64,000 bases of DNA, taken from NCBI RefSeq assembly GCF_003367245.1, contig NZ_QRGR01000017.1, forward strand, positions 1-64,000, in the 5' to 3' direction. Shown here piece after piece: positions 17,180 through 26,267 of the stretch. A model generated the notes under the pieces. That model was not told where the DNA came from. It did no database searches and was given only the letters and a program-made list of their open reading frames with translations. The position numbers and the translations under genes were made by a program. This stretch comes from Pontibacter diazotrophicus (GTDB lineage Bacteria; Bacteroidota; Bacteroidia; Cytophagales; Hymenobacteraceae). Each line of letters begins with the position of its first letter. Position 1 is the stretch's first letter.

Positions 17180-18090
17180 TTACCCGGTAATGCTTTTGTT
17201 CAGCAGCCTGCTCAGAAATGTATGCTGCGATGGAAGCAGGGCTAATAAATCAGCCTGCAGCGCCTCTACATAATCATGAATTCCCTTTGGTATATCTTCT
17301 GTTTGCTTGAAATGAATGTCATGGTTTATCTCCTGCATGCAAGCGTCCAGTGCATCCAGGGAACCGGTAGCTTTATTCCGCTCGGCTTGTTCTGTGTCTT
17401 TCTTGTACAGATGGAGCACATGCAGGTGACTATTGAAGGTGGAGGCTATGGTTTTAAGCGGATCAAGTGTATGCAGGTCAGGTAATTGAGTCAGATCCAT
17501 GGCCGCCACAACTGTGTTCAGTCCATTGAATTCTCTCTTAGCCGGCACAGCCATTACCGGCACCTTGCTTTGCGCTATGATGGCCATGGTGGTGCTTCCT
17601 AGCAATGCCTGGCTTATGGCCCCTGTGCCCCGCATGCCCATCACTAAAACATCTGCGCATACTGCCTGCTGGCTTTAATGATTTCCTCGGAAGTGAGTCC
17701 GAATACACAGACACAGGTAATACAAACGGAGCTTTTTTCAGCTCCATCTTCTGTTAGGCTGAATGTACAGGAACCACTCGATAGAGCGGTAGAAGTGCTG
17801 GCACCACTGCTATAATCCATAGAGAAGTCTTTACAAACGCTACGAACAGTTTTGCTGGTATGGTCCTGCAGTTTCTTTAACCTTTCCTCTTCCATCTCTA
17901 CTTTCTTAACCTCTTCATCATAGGGAGACGGTGAAAAAACAGGATGGTGAAAAGCATGAAACAGCACAATGTCAGCTTTTGTGGTTCAAGCCATCTCTAT
18001 GGCATAAAGCAAGGCATTATCTGCCTCTTTCGACAAATCAGTAGGAACTAATATTTTATGTATTCTCGCTGCTTCGCTGGTATGGTTCAT
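17180..18090 (-). pseudogene. Universal stress protein (UspA tandem), disrupted
   Basis: The reading frame starts at 18090 (MNHTSEAARIHKILVPTDLS), a normal Usp opening, but meets an in-frame TGA at 17988-17986, right after LLYAIEMA. The same frame then continues with TTKADIVLFHAFHHPVF. Near 17652-17661 one base is missing: the frame passes from IIKASRQYA to ADVLVMGMRGTGAISQALLGSTTMAIIAQS, the conserved Usp ATP-binding Gly-rich segment, only after a shift. With both lesions repaired the protein would have about 303 residues, a tandem Usp. I call it a pseudogene. A sequencing error could explain one lesion but hardly both. Confidence 0.8.
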
Positions 18091-18232
18091 GCCGTGTAGG
18101 GTTAAGTTATTTACAATGCAATTTAAGCTATCAGCCAAGCCATCAGAATGTTATTTGTCAGTTGGCCAGGTGATACTCCTCAGCTTTCTTACTATAGTAT
18201 CTCCTTTAAGGTTAAGCAGTAGCAGGGGCAAC

Positions 18233-19258
18233 TCAACCAGCCGTGCCTTTCTGTAAGTCGGAGAGAATTTTATAGGAATGAAGCCTTGCTGCGTGATCGT
18301 AGATGTGCGCAGCGACCATGATTTCATCTACTTGTGTTTCATCCAGAAACGCCTGCATCTCTTCTTTCACCGTTTTAGGGGAGCCGGTAAAAGAATAACG
18401 GAGCATCTGCAGCACATTGTATTTCTCTGACGCGTCCCATAGTCCGTCCATGCTGTCAACAGGTGGCTGCATTTGTTTGGCAGTTCCCCTGATAACGTTT
18501 AGAAAGGAGGCGTACAGTGTGGTGGCGAGGTGGTTTGCTTCCTCATCTGTGTCTGCGACCACTACATTTACACACGCCATGGCATAAAGCTCCTGCAGTA
18601 CATCAGACGGCTGGAAGCTCTCCCGGTATACTTTTAAAGCAGCGTGCAGGCTTGCCGGGGCAAAATGGCTGGCAAAAGCATAAGGTAAACCAAGCATCCC
18701 GGCTAGTTGGGCGCCATAGGTACTGGAGCCCAGCAGCCAGACCGGCACCTCAAGACCCTCGCCCGGAACCGCCCGAACTCTTGCGGTAGGGTCAATAGCA
18801 AAGTAGTTTCTTATCTCCTGCACGTTGTTCGGGAAATCTTCCACAGAGCCGTGCAAGTCCCGCCGCAAAGCCATCGACGTCAGCTGATCAGTTCCGGGTG
18901 CCCGGCCTATGCCTAAATCGATGCGGCCAGGATACAGCGATTCTAAGGTGCCAAATTGCTCTGCAACCACGAGTGGTGCGTGGTTTGGCAGCATCACACC
19001 ACCGGAGCCAACCCTGATCGTGGTAGTGTTGCCTGCTACATGGCCAATCAGAATAGACGTGGCGGAGCTGGCAATGCCAGCCATGTTGTGGTGTTCTGCC
19101 ATCCAATACCGTTTAAATCCCCAGCGCTCTGCATGTTGCGCCAGGTCAACGGTGGTTTTAAAGGAGTCGGCAGCTGTTTTCCCGGATAGGATAGGCACCA
19201 AATCCAGTATGGAGAGCGGGATATCTGTCAGTTTTTTCTTGTTTGCTTTATTTTCCAT
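18233..19258 (-). CDS. LLM class flavin-dependent oxidoreductase
   Basis: This luciferase-like monooxygenase has 341 residues from the start at 19258. The open frame to 19312 adds a Pro-rich stretch that I consider leader. Typical segments are [69 protein letters not shown] and [11 protein letters not shown]. The first of these is a hallmark of the single-component YhbW/LuxAB-like group. It should bind reduced FMN; the substrate is unknown. It follows the DUF58 gene by 58 bases on the same strand and may be the last gene of that operon. Confidence 0.93.
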   Translation of the reverse strand: MENKANKKKLTDIPLSILDLVPILSGKTAADSFKTTVDLAQHAERWGFKRYWMAEHHNMAGIASSATSILIGHVAGNTTTIRVGSGGVMLPNHAPLVVAEQFGTLESLYPGRIDLGIGRAPGTDQLTSMALRRDLHGSVEDFPNNVQEIRNYFAIDPTARVRAVPGEGLEVPVWLLGSSTYGAQLAGMLGLPYAFASHFAPASLHAALKVYRESFQPSDVLQELYAMACVNVVVADTDEEANHLATTLYASFLNVIRGTAKQMQPPVDSMDGLWDASEKYNVLQMLRYSFTGSPKTVKEEMQAFLDETQVDEIMVAAHIYDHAARLHSYKILSDLQKGTAG

Positions 19259-19316
19259 TCTTTTTCTTCTGTTTCTTACGTCTAACGAATCAGGAGGGGA
19301 AGGTGGATACAAAAAA

Positions 19317-20648
19317 TCAAATAAGCCCGCGTGCCTTCAGCTCTAGGTATTTGTTGATGGTGTTGATGGTCAGTTGCTCCGGTGGTGTGAGGATGGCGTG
19401 GATGCCGTGTTGCTGCAGTTCTTTTACAATCTGGCGCTTGTCGTAGTCGAACTTCTGGGCGATGGCTTTGGTGTATATTTCCTCGGTGCTCTTAGCGCGC
19501 TGGTGCAGCAAAGCATGCAGCTCAGTATTTTCGAAGAAGATGACGACCAGCAGGTGGTGCCTGGCAAGGGCCCGGAGGTAGGGTAGTTGGCGCTGCGCCC
19601 CGTTCAGTGTTTCAAAGTTTGTAAACAGCAGGAGCAGGCTGCGCTGTTTTATACTATGGCGTACCGTAGTATAAAGGCGCTCATAATCTGTTTCCTGATA
19701 CATGGTCTTCTGGTTGTACAGCAGCTCCATGATGCGGCGTATCTGGTCTGATTTGCGCTGTGCCGGCAGCATATTACTGATCTTGTCGGAGAACGTGATC
19801 AGGCCCGCCTTATCCTGCTTTTTAAGGGCAATGTTGGAGATAACCAGCGAAGCGTTGATGGCATAGTCTAGCAAACTAAGACCTTCAAAAGGCATCTGCA
19901 TCACCCGGCCTTTGTCGATGAGGCAGTATACCTGCTGTGACTTTTCATCCTGGTAACTGTTCACCATCAGTTCTGCTTTCCGGGCCGAGGCTTTCCAGTT
20001 GACGGTGCGTTGGTCATCGCCCGCTACATAAGGCCGTATCTGCTCAAACTCGGAGCTGTGCCCGATACGGCGCACCCGTTTTACACCTATCTCCTGCAAC
20101 CTGTTCGAAACAGCCATCAGTTCATACTGCTGCATCTGGATAAAGGACGGGTAAACCGGCACTTCCTGGTCCTGGGCAAAGCGGTAGCGGCGCTTGATAA
20201 GCTGCAGCGTTCCCATCGCAAATACATTGATGGCTCCGAAGCTATAGCTGCCGCGCTTGGTTGGCCGCAAAGTATATTGAATGATGTGGGTGCGTCCTTT
20301 GGGAATGTGCGCCCGGAACAGGCTGTCGCGCTTCTGGAACTGGAACGGCAACTCATCAATAACTTCGGTGTGCACCGCAAAGGAATACTTGTTCTCGATG
20401 TACAGGTATATATCATTGTCGCTGCCGTTGGAGAGCTTTTGTTGCATGCTGCGGCTGGCAAACATACCCTGCCCATTACGGTAGAGCAGGAGCAGATCGA
20501 GCAGGGTGAGCAGCAGCAGCACCCCAAAGGCTATTTTGGCGACAACCAGCAGTACCGGCAGGAAAAAAGCGAGTACAAAGAGGCACACCAGTCCTGTTAG
20601 GCACAGGTACAAACGGTTCGTAAAGTATAAGCTGCGGATAAACTGCAC
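19317..20648 (-). CDS. DUF58 domain-containing protein
   Basis: This 443-residue protein has two N-terminal membrane helices (about 12-50) followed by a cytosolic part. The DUF58 signature [23 protein letters not shown] lies near residues 205-227 and precedes a vWA-like fold ([11 protein letters not shown]). The start is GTG at 20648, whose first base is the last base of the MoxR gene's TAG stop, so translation is probably coupled. Known MoxR-DUF58 pairs act as AAA-chaperone plus vWA-type partner, but their substrates are mostly unknown. It is the sixth gene of the operon. Confidence 0.93.
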   Translation of the reverse strand: MQFIRSLYFTNRLYLCLTGLVCLFVLAFFLPVLLVVAKIAFGVLLLLTLLDLLLLYRNGQGMFASRSMQQKLSNGSDNDIYLYIENKYSFAVHTEVIDELPFQFQKRDSLFRAHIPKGRTHIIQYTLRPTKRGSYSFGAINVFAMGTLQLIKRRYRFAQDQEVPVYPSFIQMQQYELMAVSNRLQEIGVKRVRRIGHSSEFEQIRPYVAGDDQRTVNWKASARKAELMVNSYQDEKSQQVYCLIDKGRVMQMPFEGLSLLDYAINASLVISNIALKKQDKAGLITFSDKISNMLPAQRKSDQIRRIMELLYNQKTMYQETDYERLYTTVRHSIKQRSLLLLFTNFETLNGAQRQLPYLRALARHHLLVVIFFENTELHALLHQRAKSTEEIYTKAIAQKFDYDKRQIVKELQQHGIHAILTPPEQLTINTINKYLELKARGLI

Positions 20649-21640
20649 TAGCGGGGTACCTCTATTTTCTGAATTATCTGCTTTATCACTTCATCAGGCG
20701 TAAGGCCTTCCATCTCGCGCTCCGGCGTCAGGAGAATGCGGTGGCGCAACACCACCGGCGCCAGTTCCTGTACATCCTCGGGTGTTACGAAACCGCGGCC
20801 ACGCAAGGCAGCCAATGCCTTGGAACTGTTCATTAAGGCGATGGAGGCACGCGGCGAAGCACCCAGGTACAAGGCTTTGCTCACTCTGGTTTCGCCTACC
20901 ACCTGGGCAATATATTCAATCAGCTTTTTATCAAGGTGCACGGCCTGCACCGCCTGGCGCAGTTCCAGCAATTGGTCTGCTGATACGACCGGTTGCACCC
21001 GCTCCAGGTCACGTTTCAAATGAGCGCCTTTGTGCTGAAGCTCCAGTATGGCTATTTCCTCTGCCAGGGTAGGGTAGTCAACGAGCACTTTAAACATGAA
21101 GCGGTCGAGCTGCGCCTCCGGCAGGCGGTAGGTGCCTTCCTGCTCTATGGGGTTCTGGGTGGCCAGCACGATGAAGGGCGCAGCCAATCGATATACCTGT
21201 CCGTCGTGGGTGATATGCTGTTCCTCCATCACCTCAAAAAGCGAAGACTGCGTTTTGGCAGGTGCCCGGTTTATCTCGTCTATCAGTACAATGTTGGCGA
21301 AAATAGGGCCTTTTTTATAGTCGAAGGTGGCGGTGCCGGGATGGAACACAGAGGTGCCGAGCACATCAGAGGGCATCAGGTCTGGCGTGAACTGGATGCG
21401 GCTGAAATCAGCCTGCACGGTGCGGGCAAGCAATTTGGCGGTGAGTGTTTTGGCAATGCCCGGCACTCCCTCAATCAGCACATGGCCCTCAGCAAGCATG
21501 GCTACCAATAGCAGCTCCACCAGTTGTTCCTGGCCTACAACTATCTGCCGGAGTTCCTGCTTTATCCGTTGTGCTGTTTCCCGTAAGGCGCTGTAGTCTG
21601 TTTTGTTTTCCTGTGTGGTGGTTAGTACTTCTTCTTGCAT
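20648..21640 (-). CDS. MoxR family AAA+ ATPase
   Basis: This 330-residue AAA+ ATPase has Walker A GVPGIAKT (58-65), Walker B IVLIDEINRAP (Asp-Glu at 121-122), sensor 1 LATQNPIEQEGTYRLPEAQLDRF and a C-terminal lid (SPRASIALMNSSKALAALRGR). MoxR ATPases remodel or load metal cofactors and work with vWA-type partners. Here the partner is the DUF58 protein that overlaps it by one base. DUF4350 and DUF4129 genes sit upstream, which is the standard neighbourhood in Bacteroidota and Actinobacteria. Confidence 0.97.
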   Translation of the reverse strand: MQEEVLTTTQENKTDYSALRETAQRIKQELRQIVVGQEQLVELLLVAMLAEGHVLIEGVPGIAKTLTAKLLARTVQADFSRIQFTPDLMPSDVLGTSVFHPGTATFDYKKGPIFANIVLIDEINRAPAKTQSSLFEVMEEQHITHDGQVYRLAAPFIVLATQNPIEQEGTYRLPEAQLDRFMFKVLVDYPTLAEEIAILELQHKGAHLKRDLERVQPVVSADQLLELRQAVQAVHLDKKLIEYIAQVVGETRVSKALYLGASPRASIALMNSSKALAALRGRGFVTPEDVQELAPVVLRHRILLTPEREMEGLTPDEVIKQIIQKIEVPR

Positions 21641-21642
21641 AA

Positions 21643-22830
21643 CTATACGTTGGCCAAAGGCCTTGTTGAGGTTTGTCTGTAAAAATCTTCGAGGTTATTG
21701 TTCAGCAGCATCAGCGTCTGTTCTCCGATACCGTCGCTTTGCCGGATACTATGGATCAGGTTAAAAATATTTGTCACGACCTCCGCATCTGCCCCGGACC
21801 TGGCGATGACGCGCTCGCGCAGTTCTTCATCTGGTATGCTGGTGGACATATGATAGTGCAGGCGCAGATACTCCAGAAAGTAAGTAATATTTTTTTCGGC
21901 GATATTTTTGGGGTTGCCCTGGTTGAAGTATAAACTGCCAATCACTTTCACAAAGTCGAGGGTGGTGTTGCGCGGCGGGTCCAGTACCGGAATAATGCGC
22001 TGGGTGCGCTTGCTCTTGAACAGCAGGAAAAGCACCATGGTGAACAGGGCAATATAATACGCCCACGCCAGCGGCTCGTGGCGCATCAGCACCCGGAAAA
22101 TGGACTGCTCATCCAGCCGCCCCTGCTTCTGATACTCGTCCCAGTACACGGGCTGCACGGGGAGGTGGGAGAGGGCTGTGGCGGCATAGGCGCTTTGGTT
22201 CAGGGTGAGCAGCTGGTAATTGGTGAAAGCGAGTGGTACTGTGCTGATATAGAAGTGGCCCTCGCCAAAGGGCACTTTCATAAACACAAGCTTACCCGCC
22301 TTGTTTCGGCCCAAGGCCTCGTGCCCTTCCTGCTGTGTTACTTCCAGGTAAAACTGGTTGTTGTTAGCCGGGTAAGTATAAACTTTCTGCTGCGGCTGGG
22401 TGGTGAACAGCAAACCGGTGGAATCCGGGTCTGTATTATCCAGCATGTCCGTCTCAAAATGGAGCGTGTCCGACAGGTCAAAAGAGAAGTTTTCCGACGC
22501 AATAAAGACATCATTGCCTCGCTGCACAAAATCAAGCAGGAGGTTTGTGTCGAGGCTGTCCACTGCAAAGAACTTGTTCACAAAAATGTAATTCCCCCCA
22601 AGCGTGCTATCCTGCAGATGGTTATAAATAGGCTCCCGCACCGACTGCACCGGCTCGCCCTCAAACATTTCAGGCAGCAACTCATACAATGCATAGGTGC
22701 CGTACGGTATCTTGTCTTTTCGGGAGAAGGTCTGCGACCAGTCCACGGGCTTTGGTCTAAAATAATCCAGCATCACCAGCGCCCCGAAAAGCACCACAAT
22801 CAACGCGATATAGCGACGGTAGCCTTTCAT
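21643..22830 (-). CDS. DUF4350 domain-containing membrane protein
   Basis: This 395-residue protein has a membrane helix at about 7-24 and a second at about 255-273 (WAYYIALFTMVLFLLFKS). Between them lies an extracytoplasmic DUF4350-like domain (IPYGTYALYELLPEMF at about 41-56; DFVQRGNDVFIASENF). A C-terminal cytosolic helical region follows. It begins by ATGA overlap with the DUF4129 gene (22827-22830) and ends 2 bases before the MoxR start. It has no known enzymatic motif. The fixed linkage to MoxR and DUF58 suggests a role in the same membrane assembly. Confidence 0.9.
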   Translation of the reverse strand: MKGYRRYIALIVVLFGALVMLDYFRPKPVDWSQTFSRKDKIPYGTYALYELLPEMFEGEPVQSVREPIYNHLQDSTLGGNYIFVNKFFAVDSLDTNLLLDFVQRGNDVFIASENFSFDLSDTLHFETDMLDNTDPDSTGLLFTTQPQQKVYTYPANNNQFYLEVTQQEGHEALGRNKAGKLVFMKVPFGEGHFYISTVPLAFTNYQLLTLNQSAYAATALSHLPVQPVYWDEYQKQGRLDEQSIFRVLMRHEPLAWAYYIALFTMVLFLLFKSKRTQRIIPVLDPPRNTTLDFVKVIGSLYFNQGNPKNIAEKNITYFLEYLRLHYHMSTSIPDEELRERVIARSGADAEVVTNIFNLIHSIRQSDGIGEQTLMLLNNNLEDFYRQTSTRPLANV

Positions 22831-23564
22831 GCCTGCTGCTTTAGAAGGGTGTCAAACTGAGTAAACTCTGCCCTCGCGGAGTTGAAAAGCTCGTCGCCGA
22901 GGGCGGCACCGCCGTACCATACGTACTCAAACATACCTGTGAGCTGCTCAAACTCATGGCGTATGTCAGGCTGTTGTATCTCTGCAATGTAGCTGCGGTT
23001 TGTCTTGCTTGGGCTCCAGTGAATCAGGCCGCGGTCGGTGAGTGTTTTCAGGCTCTGGAGGTAGTGCAAGCGGATGGCTTTCCGGAAGTCGCGCTGTGTT
23101 ACAGCTTCATCCGTCAGGGCCTTCAGGTCGAGCTCATGTATGTTTTCTTCAAACACATTATAAGGGGTTTCATTGTTCGCGCTCTTTTTGCCGAACAGAC
23201 TACCCACATCCACATGCTGCATCTTTACCACTATGTACACAATGGCAGTTGCTATAACAACATAAATGAGGAACTCCCAGAAACCCCTTGCCTGGCCCTG
23301 GTATAATACCTCGCGTAGCCACGTTTTTGTCCTGCGACTAAGGCGCTCCCAGAAGGTATTGGCCGGGCGCACCTCTTCGTAATACTGGAAATCTTCACTG
23401 GCACGCATGTTCTCCAACTTCTCCTGGTCGGGCAGGCGCACTTGTACAGGTGCAGTGGCAGCAGGCACGCTGTCGGGTGCCTGGGCGTACGCTATTGTGC
23501 CAAAGCCGCATAGCAGGCAAAAAGAGAACAGGAATATAAAAAGGTGCTTAAAACTCACCCTCAT
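22827..23564 (-). CDS. DUF4129 domain-containing protein
   Basis: This 245-residue protein has a signal peptide (residues 1-27, ending AYA-Q), an extracytoplasmic stretch, a membrane helix at about 98-116 (FWEFLIYVVIATAIVYIVV) and the cytosolic DUF4129 domain (AIRLHYLQSLKTLTDRGLIHWSPSKTN...Y). DUF4129 often ends transglutaminase proteins that partner with MoxR, but here it stands alone with no transglutaminase core. It overlaps its upstream neighbour by 17 bases and its downstream neighbour by 4. Confidence 0.88.
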   Translation of the reverse strand: MRVSFKHLFIFLFSFCLLCGFGTIAYAQAPDSVPAATAPVQVRLPDQEKLENMRASEDFQYYEEVRPANTFWERLSRRTKTWLREVLYQGQARGFWEFLIYVVIATAIVYIVVKMQHVDVGSLFGKKSANNETPYNVFEENIHELDLKALTDEAVTQRDFRKAIRLHYLQSLKTLTDRGLIHWSPSKTNRSYIAEIQQPDIRHEFEQLTGMFEYVWYGGAALGDELFNSARAEFTQFDTLLKQQA

Positions 23565-24438
23565 TTGCGGTTAGGTTTGTTTCGGAGCGGCCAATTAGGT
23601 CGACCTGCTCCATCAGTCCAATGCCGTCTTTTTGCTCCACCAGATTGTAGTACTGGAAACCTATTGCGACGGCGTAGATACAGTAAAGGAAAATGCTCAG
23701 CACCGAAGCAGACGCATTTACCACGACAAGCAGAATGTCACTGTCCATGCCCGGAACTTCAAACGCGCGCAACATGGTAACAGCACCTAGGGGCAAAGCT
23801 GCCAGAACACCGATTAAGCCCTGAATAATGCCCACTATTAGCAAAAAGCCAAAGGTTGCCCACCAGTTGCCTTTTATAAGATAGAAGCAGCGTTCCACTG
23901 TTTCTATAAAACCAAGTTCCTCGCGCACCATCACAATAATGAAGAGCGACAGCACAATACCAAGGTAAATCCCAAGGCCAAAGAAGAAAATGCTTAAGAA
24001 GGTGACAACGGAGATGGCGATGCCACTGTAAATGACCGGCACAAGGTTAGCTTTAATGTGCTCCCACACAGCTGCCGGTTGCACCTCGCCCTCCTCATCC
24101 TGGTACACCACCATGAAACTGTACACTGTAAGGGAGAGGATAAAAATGCTCAGTAAGGTGAATATCATGCTCAGGATATAATTGAGCGATGTGACCTGGT
24201 TCATAAAAACGTTATCGCCAAAGGTGCTATAAGTGGCTTCACCTGTCATGCGCTGGAACGTGCGCGCCTGAAACAGCCCGGAGAAAATGCCTGCTGCCAG
24301 CGCTACAGGTGTCACGTAAAGCAGCAAAGCCCTTAGCAGCGGCCTGAAGTTTGTTTTGATAAAATAAAAAGTGGCGTTCAGCTTATCTCCGAAGTCCCTT
24401 TCTTCTCTTAAGTTAATTTTCTGTTTTGTCTGTAACAT
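23548..24438 (-). CDS. Multi-pass membrane protein of the MoxR operon
   Basis: This 296-residue integral membrane protein has about six helices and long hydrophobic runs (LLRALLLYVTPVALAAGIFSGLF, YILSMIFTLLSIFILSLTVYSF, VIYSGIAISVVTFLSIFFFG). It has a short hydrophilic N-terminus. In loose respects it resembles the membrane region of GlpQ-adjacent DUF proteins, but I assign no family. It overlaps the SpoIIM-like gene by 26 bases and the DUF4129 gene by 17, so co-translation within the operon is likely. Confidence 0.82.
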   Translation of the reverse strand: MLQTKQKINLREERDFGDKLNATFYFIKTNFRPLLRALLLYVTPVALAAGIFSGLFQARTFQRMTGEATYSTFGDNVFMNQVTSLNYILSMIFTLLSIFILSLTVYSFMVVYQDEEGEVQPAAVWEHIKANLVPVIYSGIAISVVTFLSIFFFGLGIYLGIVLSLFIIVMVREELGFIETVERCFYLIKGNWWATFGFLLIVGIIQGLIGVLAALPLGAVTMLRAFEVPGMDSDILLVVVNASASVLSIFLYCIYAVAIGFQYYNLVEQKDGIGLMEQVDLIGRSETNLTANEGEF

Positions 24439-25375
24439 CTGGTTTGTGCAGTGAACGTGGATAGATAATAAAGTAGTAAAGAATGAAGGCTGCAGACGAA
24501 AGAATGATGAACAGGCTCAGGGCCATCGGCATTTCGGTGTGCCGCGTGACGAAGCCCTCGAGAAAACCCGCCGTTATAAAAACCGGCACCAGCCCCACCA
24601 CAATCTTCAGGCCCTGCCGGGCACCCTTTTTAAAAGAGTAGGAGCGGGAGTAGGTTTTCGGAAAGAGCAGGCTGTTGCCCATCACAAAGCCAGCGCAACC
24701 AGCAATCACGATGGCCGAGATTTCAAGGGTGCCGTGTATCCAGATGGTCAGCACGGAGGTGAGCAGCAGCCCCTGCTTGTAGAAAAAGTATTGAAAGGCG
24801 CCCAGCATGACCCCGTTCTGGAAAAGCACCCAGAAAGTGCCAACCGAGAAGAACACCCCCATCACAAAAGCCAGAAAGGCCACTTTGATGTTGTTGAAGG
24901 TGATAAACAGGAACATCTCTGCCTCGCCATGCCCTTTGTATACCGCCATCGGGTCTCCCTTGCGGATATTCTCCAGCGTCATGTTTACATAAGAATCGCC
25001 GAGGATGAGGCGCACAAAGGTATCGTCGAGGGCGGCGGAGAGGGCGCCGATGCCGCAGGCTACTGCAAATATGAGAAAGGCATAAAGTAGCTGCCGGTGG
25101 TGCTGGCGGAACAAATACGGCAACTCATACTTCCAGAAAGCGAAGAACCGGTTCTGCTTTTCTTTTTTGTTTTTGTAGATGGCCTGATGAGAGCGCCCGG
25201 CCAGGGTATTGAGGTAAGCCGTGGTGTCTGACTCCGGGTAAAAGGTGCGGGCATACGCCAGGTCGTCTGTCAGCTCAATAAACCGGTCAGCCAGATCGTC
25301 CGGGCTGGAGGCTTTCTGAGTTTCGAAGGACTTCCACTTAAGTTTGTTTTTTCGGATGAAGGCAGCCTCACGCAC
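24413..25375 (-). CDS. SpoIIM-like (stage II sporulation protein M) membrane protein
   Basis: This 320-residue protein has an N-terminal cytosolic helical part (REAAFIRKNKLKWKSFE, typical of the family) and about six membrane helices (from about 105). Gly-rich loops such as GVFFSVGTFWVLFQNGVMLGAFQYFF and IWIHGTLEISAIVIAGCAGF are hallmarks of SpoIIM/DUF95 proteins in non-sporulating bacteria. This organism does not need to sporulate. The family is often paired with RDD and MoxR genes, as here. It is the first gene of the operon, with its promoter in the 76-base divergent gap. Confidence 0.92.
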   Translation of the reverse strand: MREAAFIRKNKLKWKSFETQKASSPDDLADRFIELTDDLAYARTFYPESDTTAYLNTLAGRSHQAIYKNKKEKQNRFFAFWKYELPYLFRQHHRQLLYAFLIFAVACGIGALSAALDDTFVRLILGDSYVNMTLENIRKGDPMAVYKGHGEAEMFLFITFNNIKVAFLAFVMGVFFSVGTFWVLFQNGVMLGAFQYFFYKQGLLLTSVLTIWIHGTLEISAIVIAGCAGFVMGNSLLFPKTYSRSYSFKKGARQGLKIVVGLVPVFITAGFLEGFVTRHTEMPMALSLFIILSSAAFILYYFIIYPRSLHKPDVTDKTEN

Positions 25376-25398
25376 GGTAAATCAATTTTGATCTCTAC

Positions 25399-25406
25399 CA
25401 AATATA
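25399..25406 (-). promoter_or_regulatory. Candidate promoter of the SpoIIM-MoxR operon
   Basis: On the minus strand this reads TATATTTG, an exact TAnnTTTG match, 23 bases upstream of the start at 25375. A T-run lies about 20 bases further upstream (A-run at 25424-25430). The divergent gap also serves the RDD gene. Confidence 0.45.
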
Positions 25407-25451
25407 TGTATCTTGTGATGTATAAAAAAACGGAAGCAAACTTATTTTAAG

Positions 25452-26168
25452 ATGAATACCATTAAAATCAGGACGACGCAGAATGTGGAGGTGGAGTATG
25501 CTGTTGCAAGCGTTGGTGACCGCATACTAGCCCACTTAATAGATTTTGCGGTTTACTTTTTATGGATGGTTATTACCGTCCTGATTTTACAGGGGCTGGG
25601 CCTGAACAATAATATAGTAAGTGCTGTCGTCGTAGGACTCCCTGTCCTGTTTTACCACCTGGTTTGCGAGATATTCATGAATGGCCAGAGCATCGGCAAA
25701 ATGGCCCGCGACATCCGGGTAATCAAACTATCTGGCGAGGCACCCTCCATCGGTGATTACCTGTTGCGTTGGGTGTTCCGTTTAATAGATACCGCAGGCT
25801 CGAGCGGAGTGGTAGCCATCGTGACAATAGCAGTGAGCAACAAAGGGCAGCGCCTCGGCGACATGGCCGCAGGCACCTCCGTTATCCGGAAGCAGGCCGT
25901 GCGGAGAAAAGACCATATATCAGTAAGCACCGAAGAAGGGTACCAGATACGCTTTCCGGAGGTAAACCTGCTCACAGATAAAGACGTGGCCCTGATCCGC
26001 AAGCTGCTCTACAAGGCGCGGCAGCATAACAACTATGAGTTGCTGGAGAAAATCACCCAGCGCGTAAAAGAAGTAACGGGTATCCAGACGGAAATGGCGG
26101 AGTGGGATTTCCTGCAAACGGTGGTGAAAGATTACCATCACTACACCCATGGCGATGTGCAGGTGTAG
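25452..26168 (+). CDS. RDD family membrane protein
   Basis: This 238-residue protein has three membrane helices. The RDD signature residues appear in VGDRILAHLIDFAVYF (Arg and Asp) and again in LGDMAAGTSVIR. A long cytosolic C-terminal tail is charged and helical (KLLYKARQHNNYELLEKITQRVKEVTG). It is divergent from the SpoIIM gene, a linkage seen in many Bacteroidota. The role is unknown, though some RDD proteins act as Na+/H+ antiporters. Confidence 0.92.
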   Translation: MNTIKIRTTQNVEVEYAVASVGDRILAHLIDFAVYFLWMVITVLILQGLGLNNNIVSAVVVGLPVLFYHLVCEIFMNGQSIGKMARDIRVIKLSGEAPSIGDYLLRWVFRLIDTAGSSGVVAIVTIAVSNKGQRLGDMAAGTSVIRKQAVRRKDHISVSTEEGYQIRFPEVNLLTDKDVALIRKLLYKARQHNNYELLEKITQRVKEVTGIQTEMAEWDFLQTVVKDYHHYTHGDVQV

Positions 26169-26267
26169 CAGCAGGCTTGCTTTTGTTTTTCTTCATGTCA
26201 ATTAATAGTGCCTTTTCTTGAATTATGTATGTAACCCGCGTAGTAAGAGTGCCTGTATACCTTTACT

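Noticed and set aside
17067..17273. Frame with Cys-rich start downstream of the molybdenum hydroxylase operon
   Set aside because: It overlaps the Usp remnant in antisense and has no supporting features.
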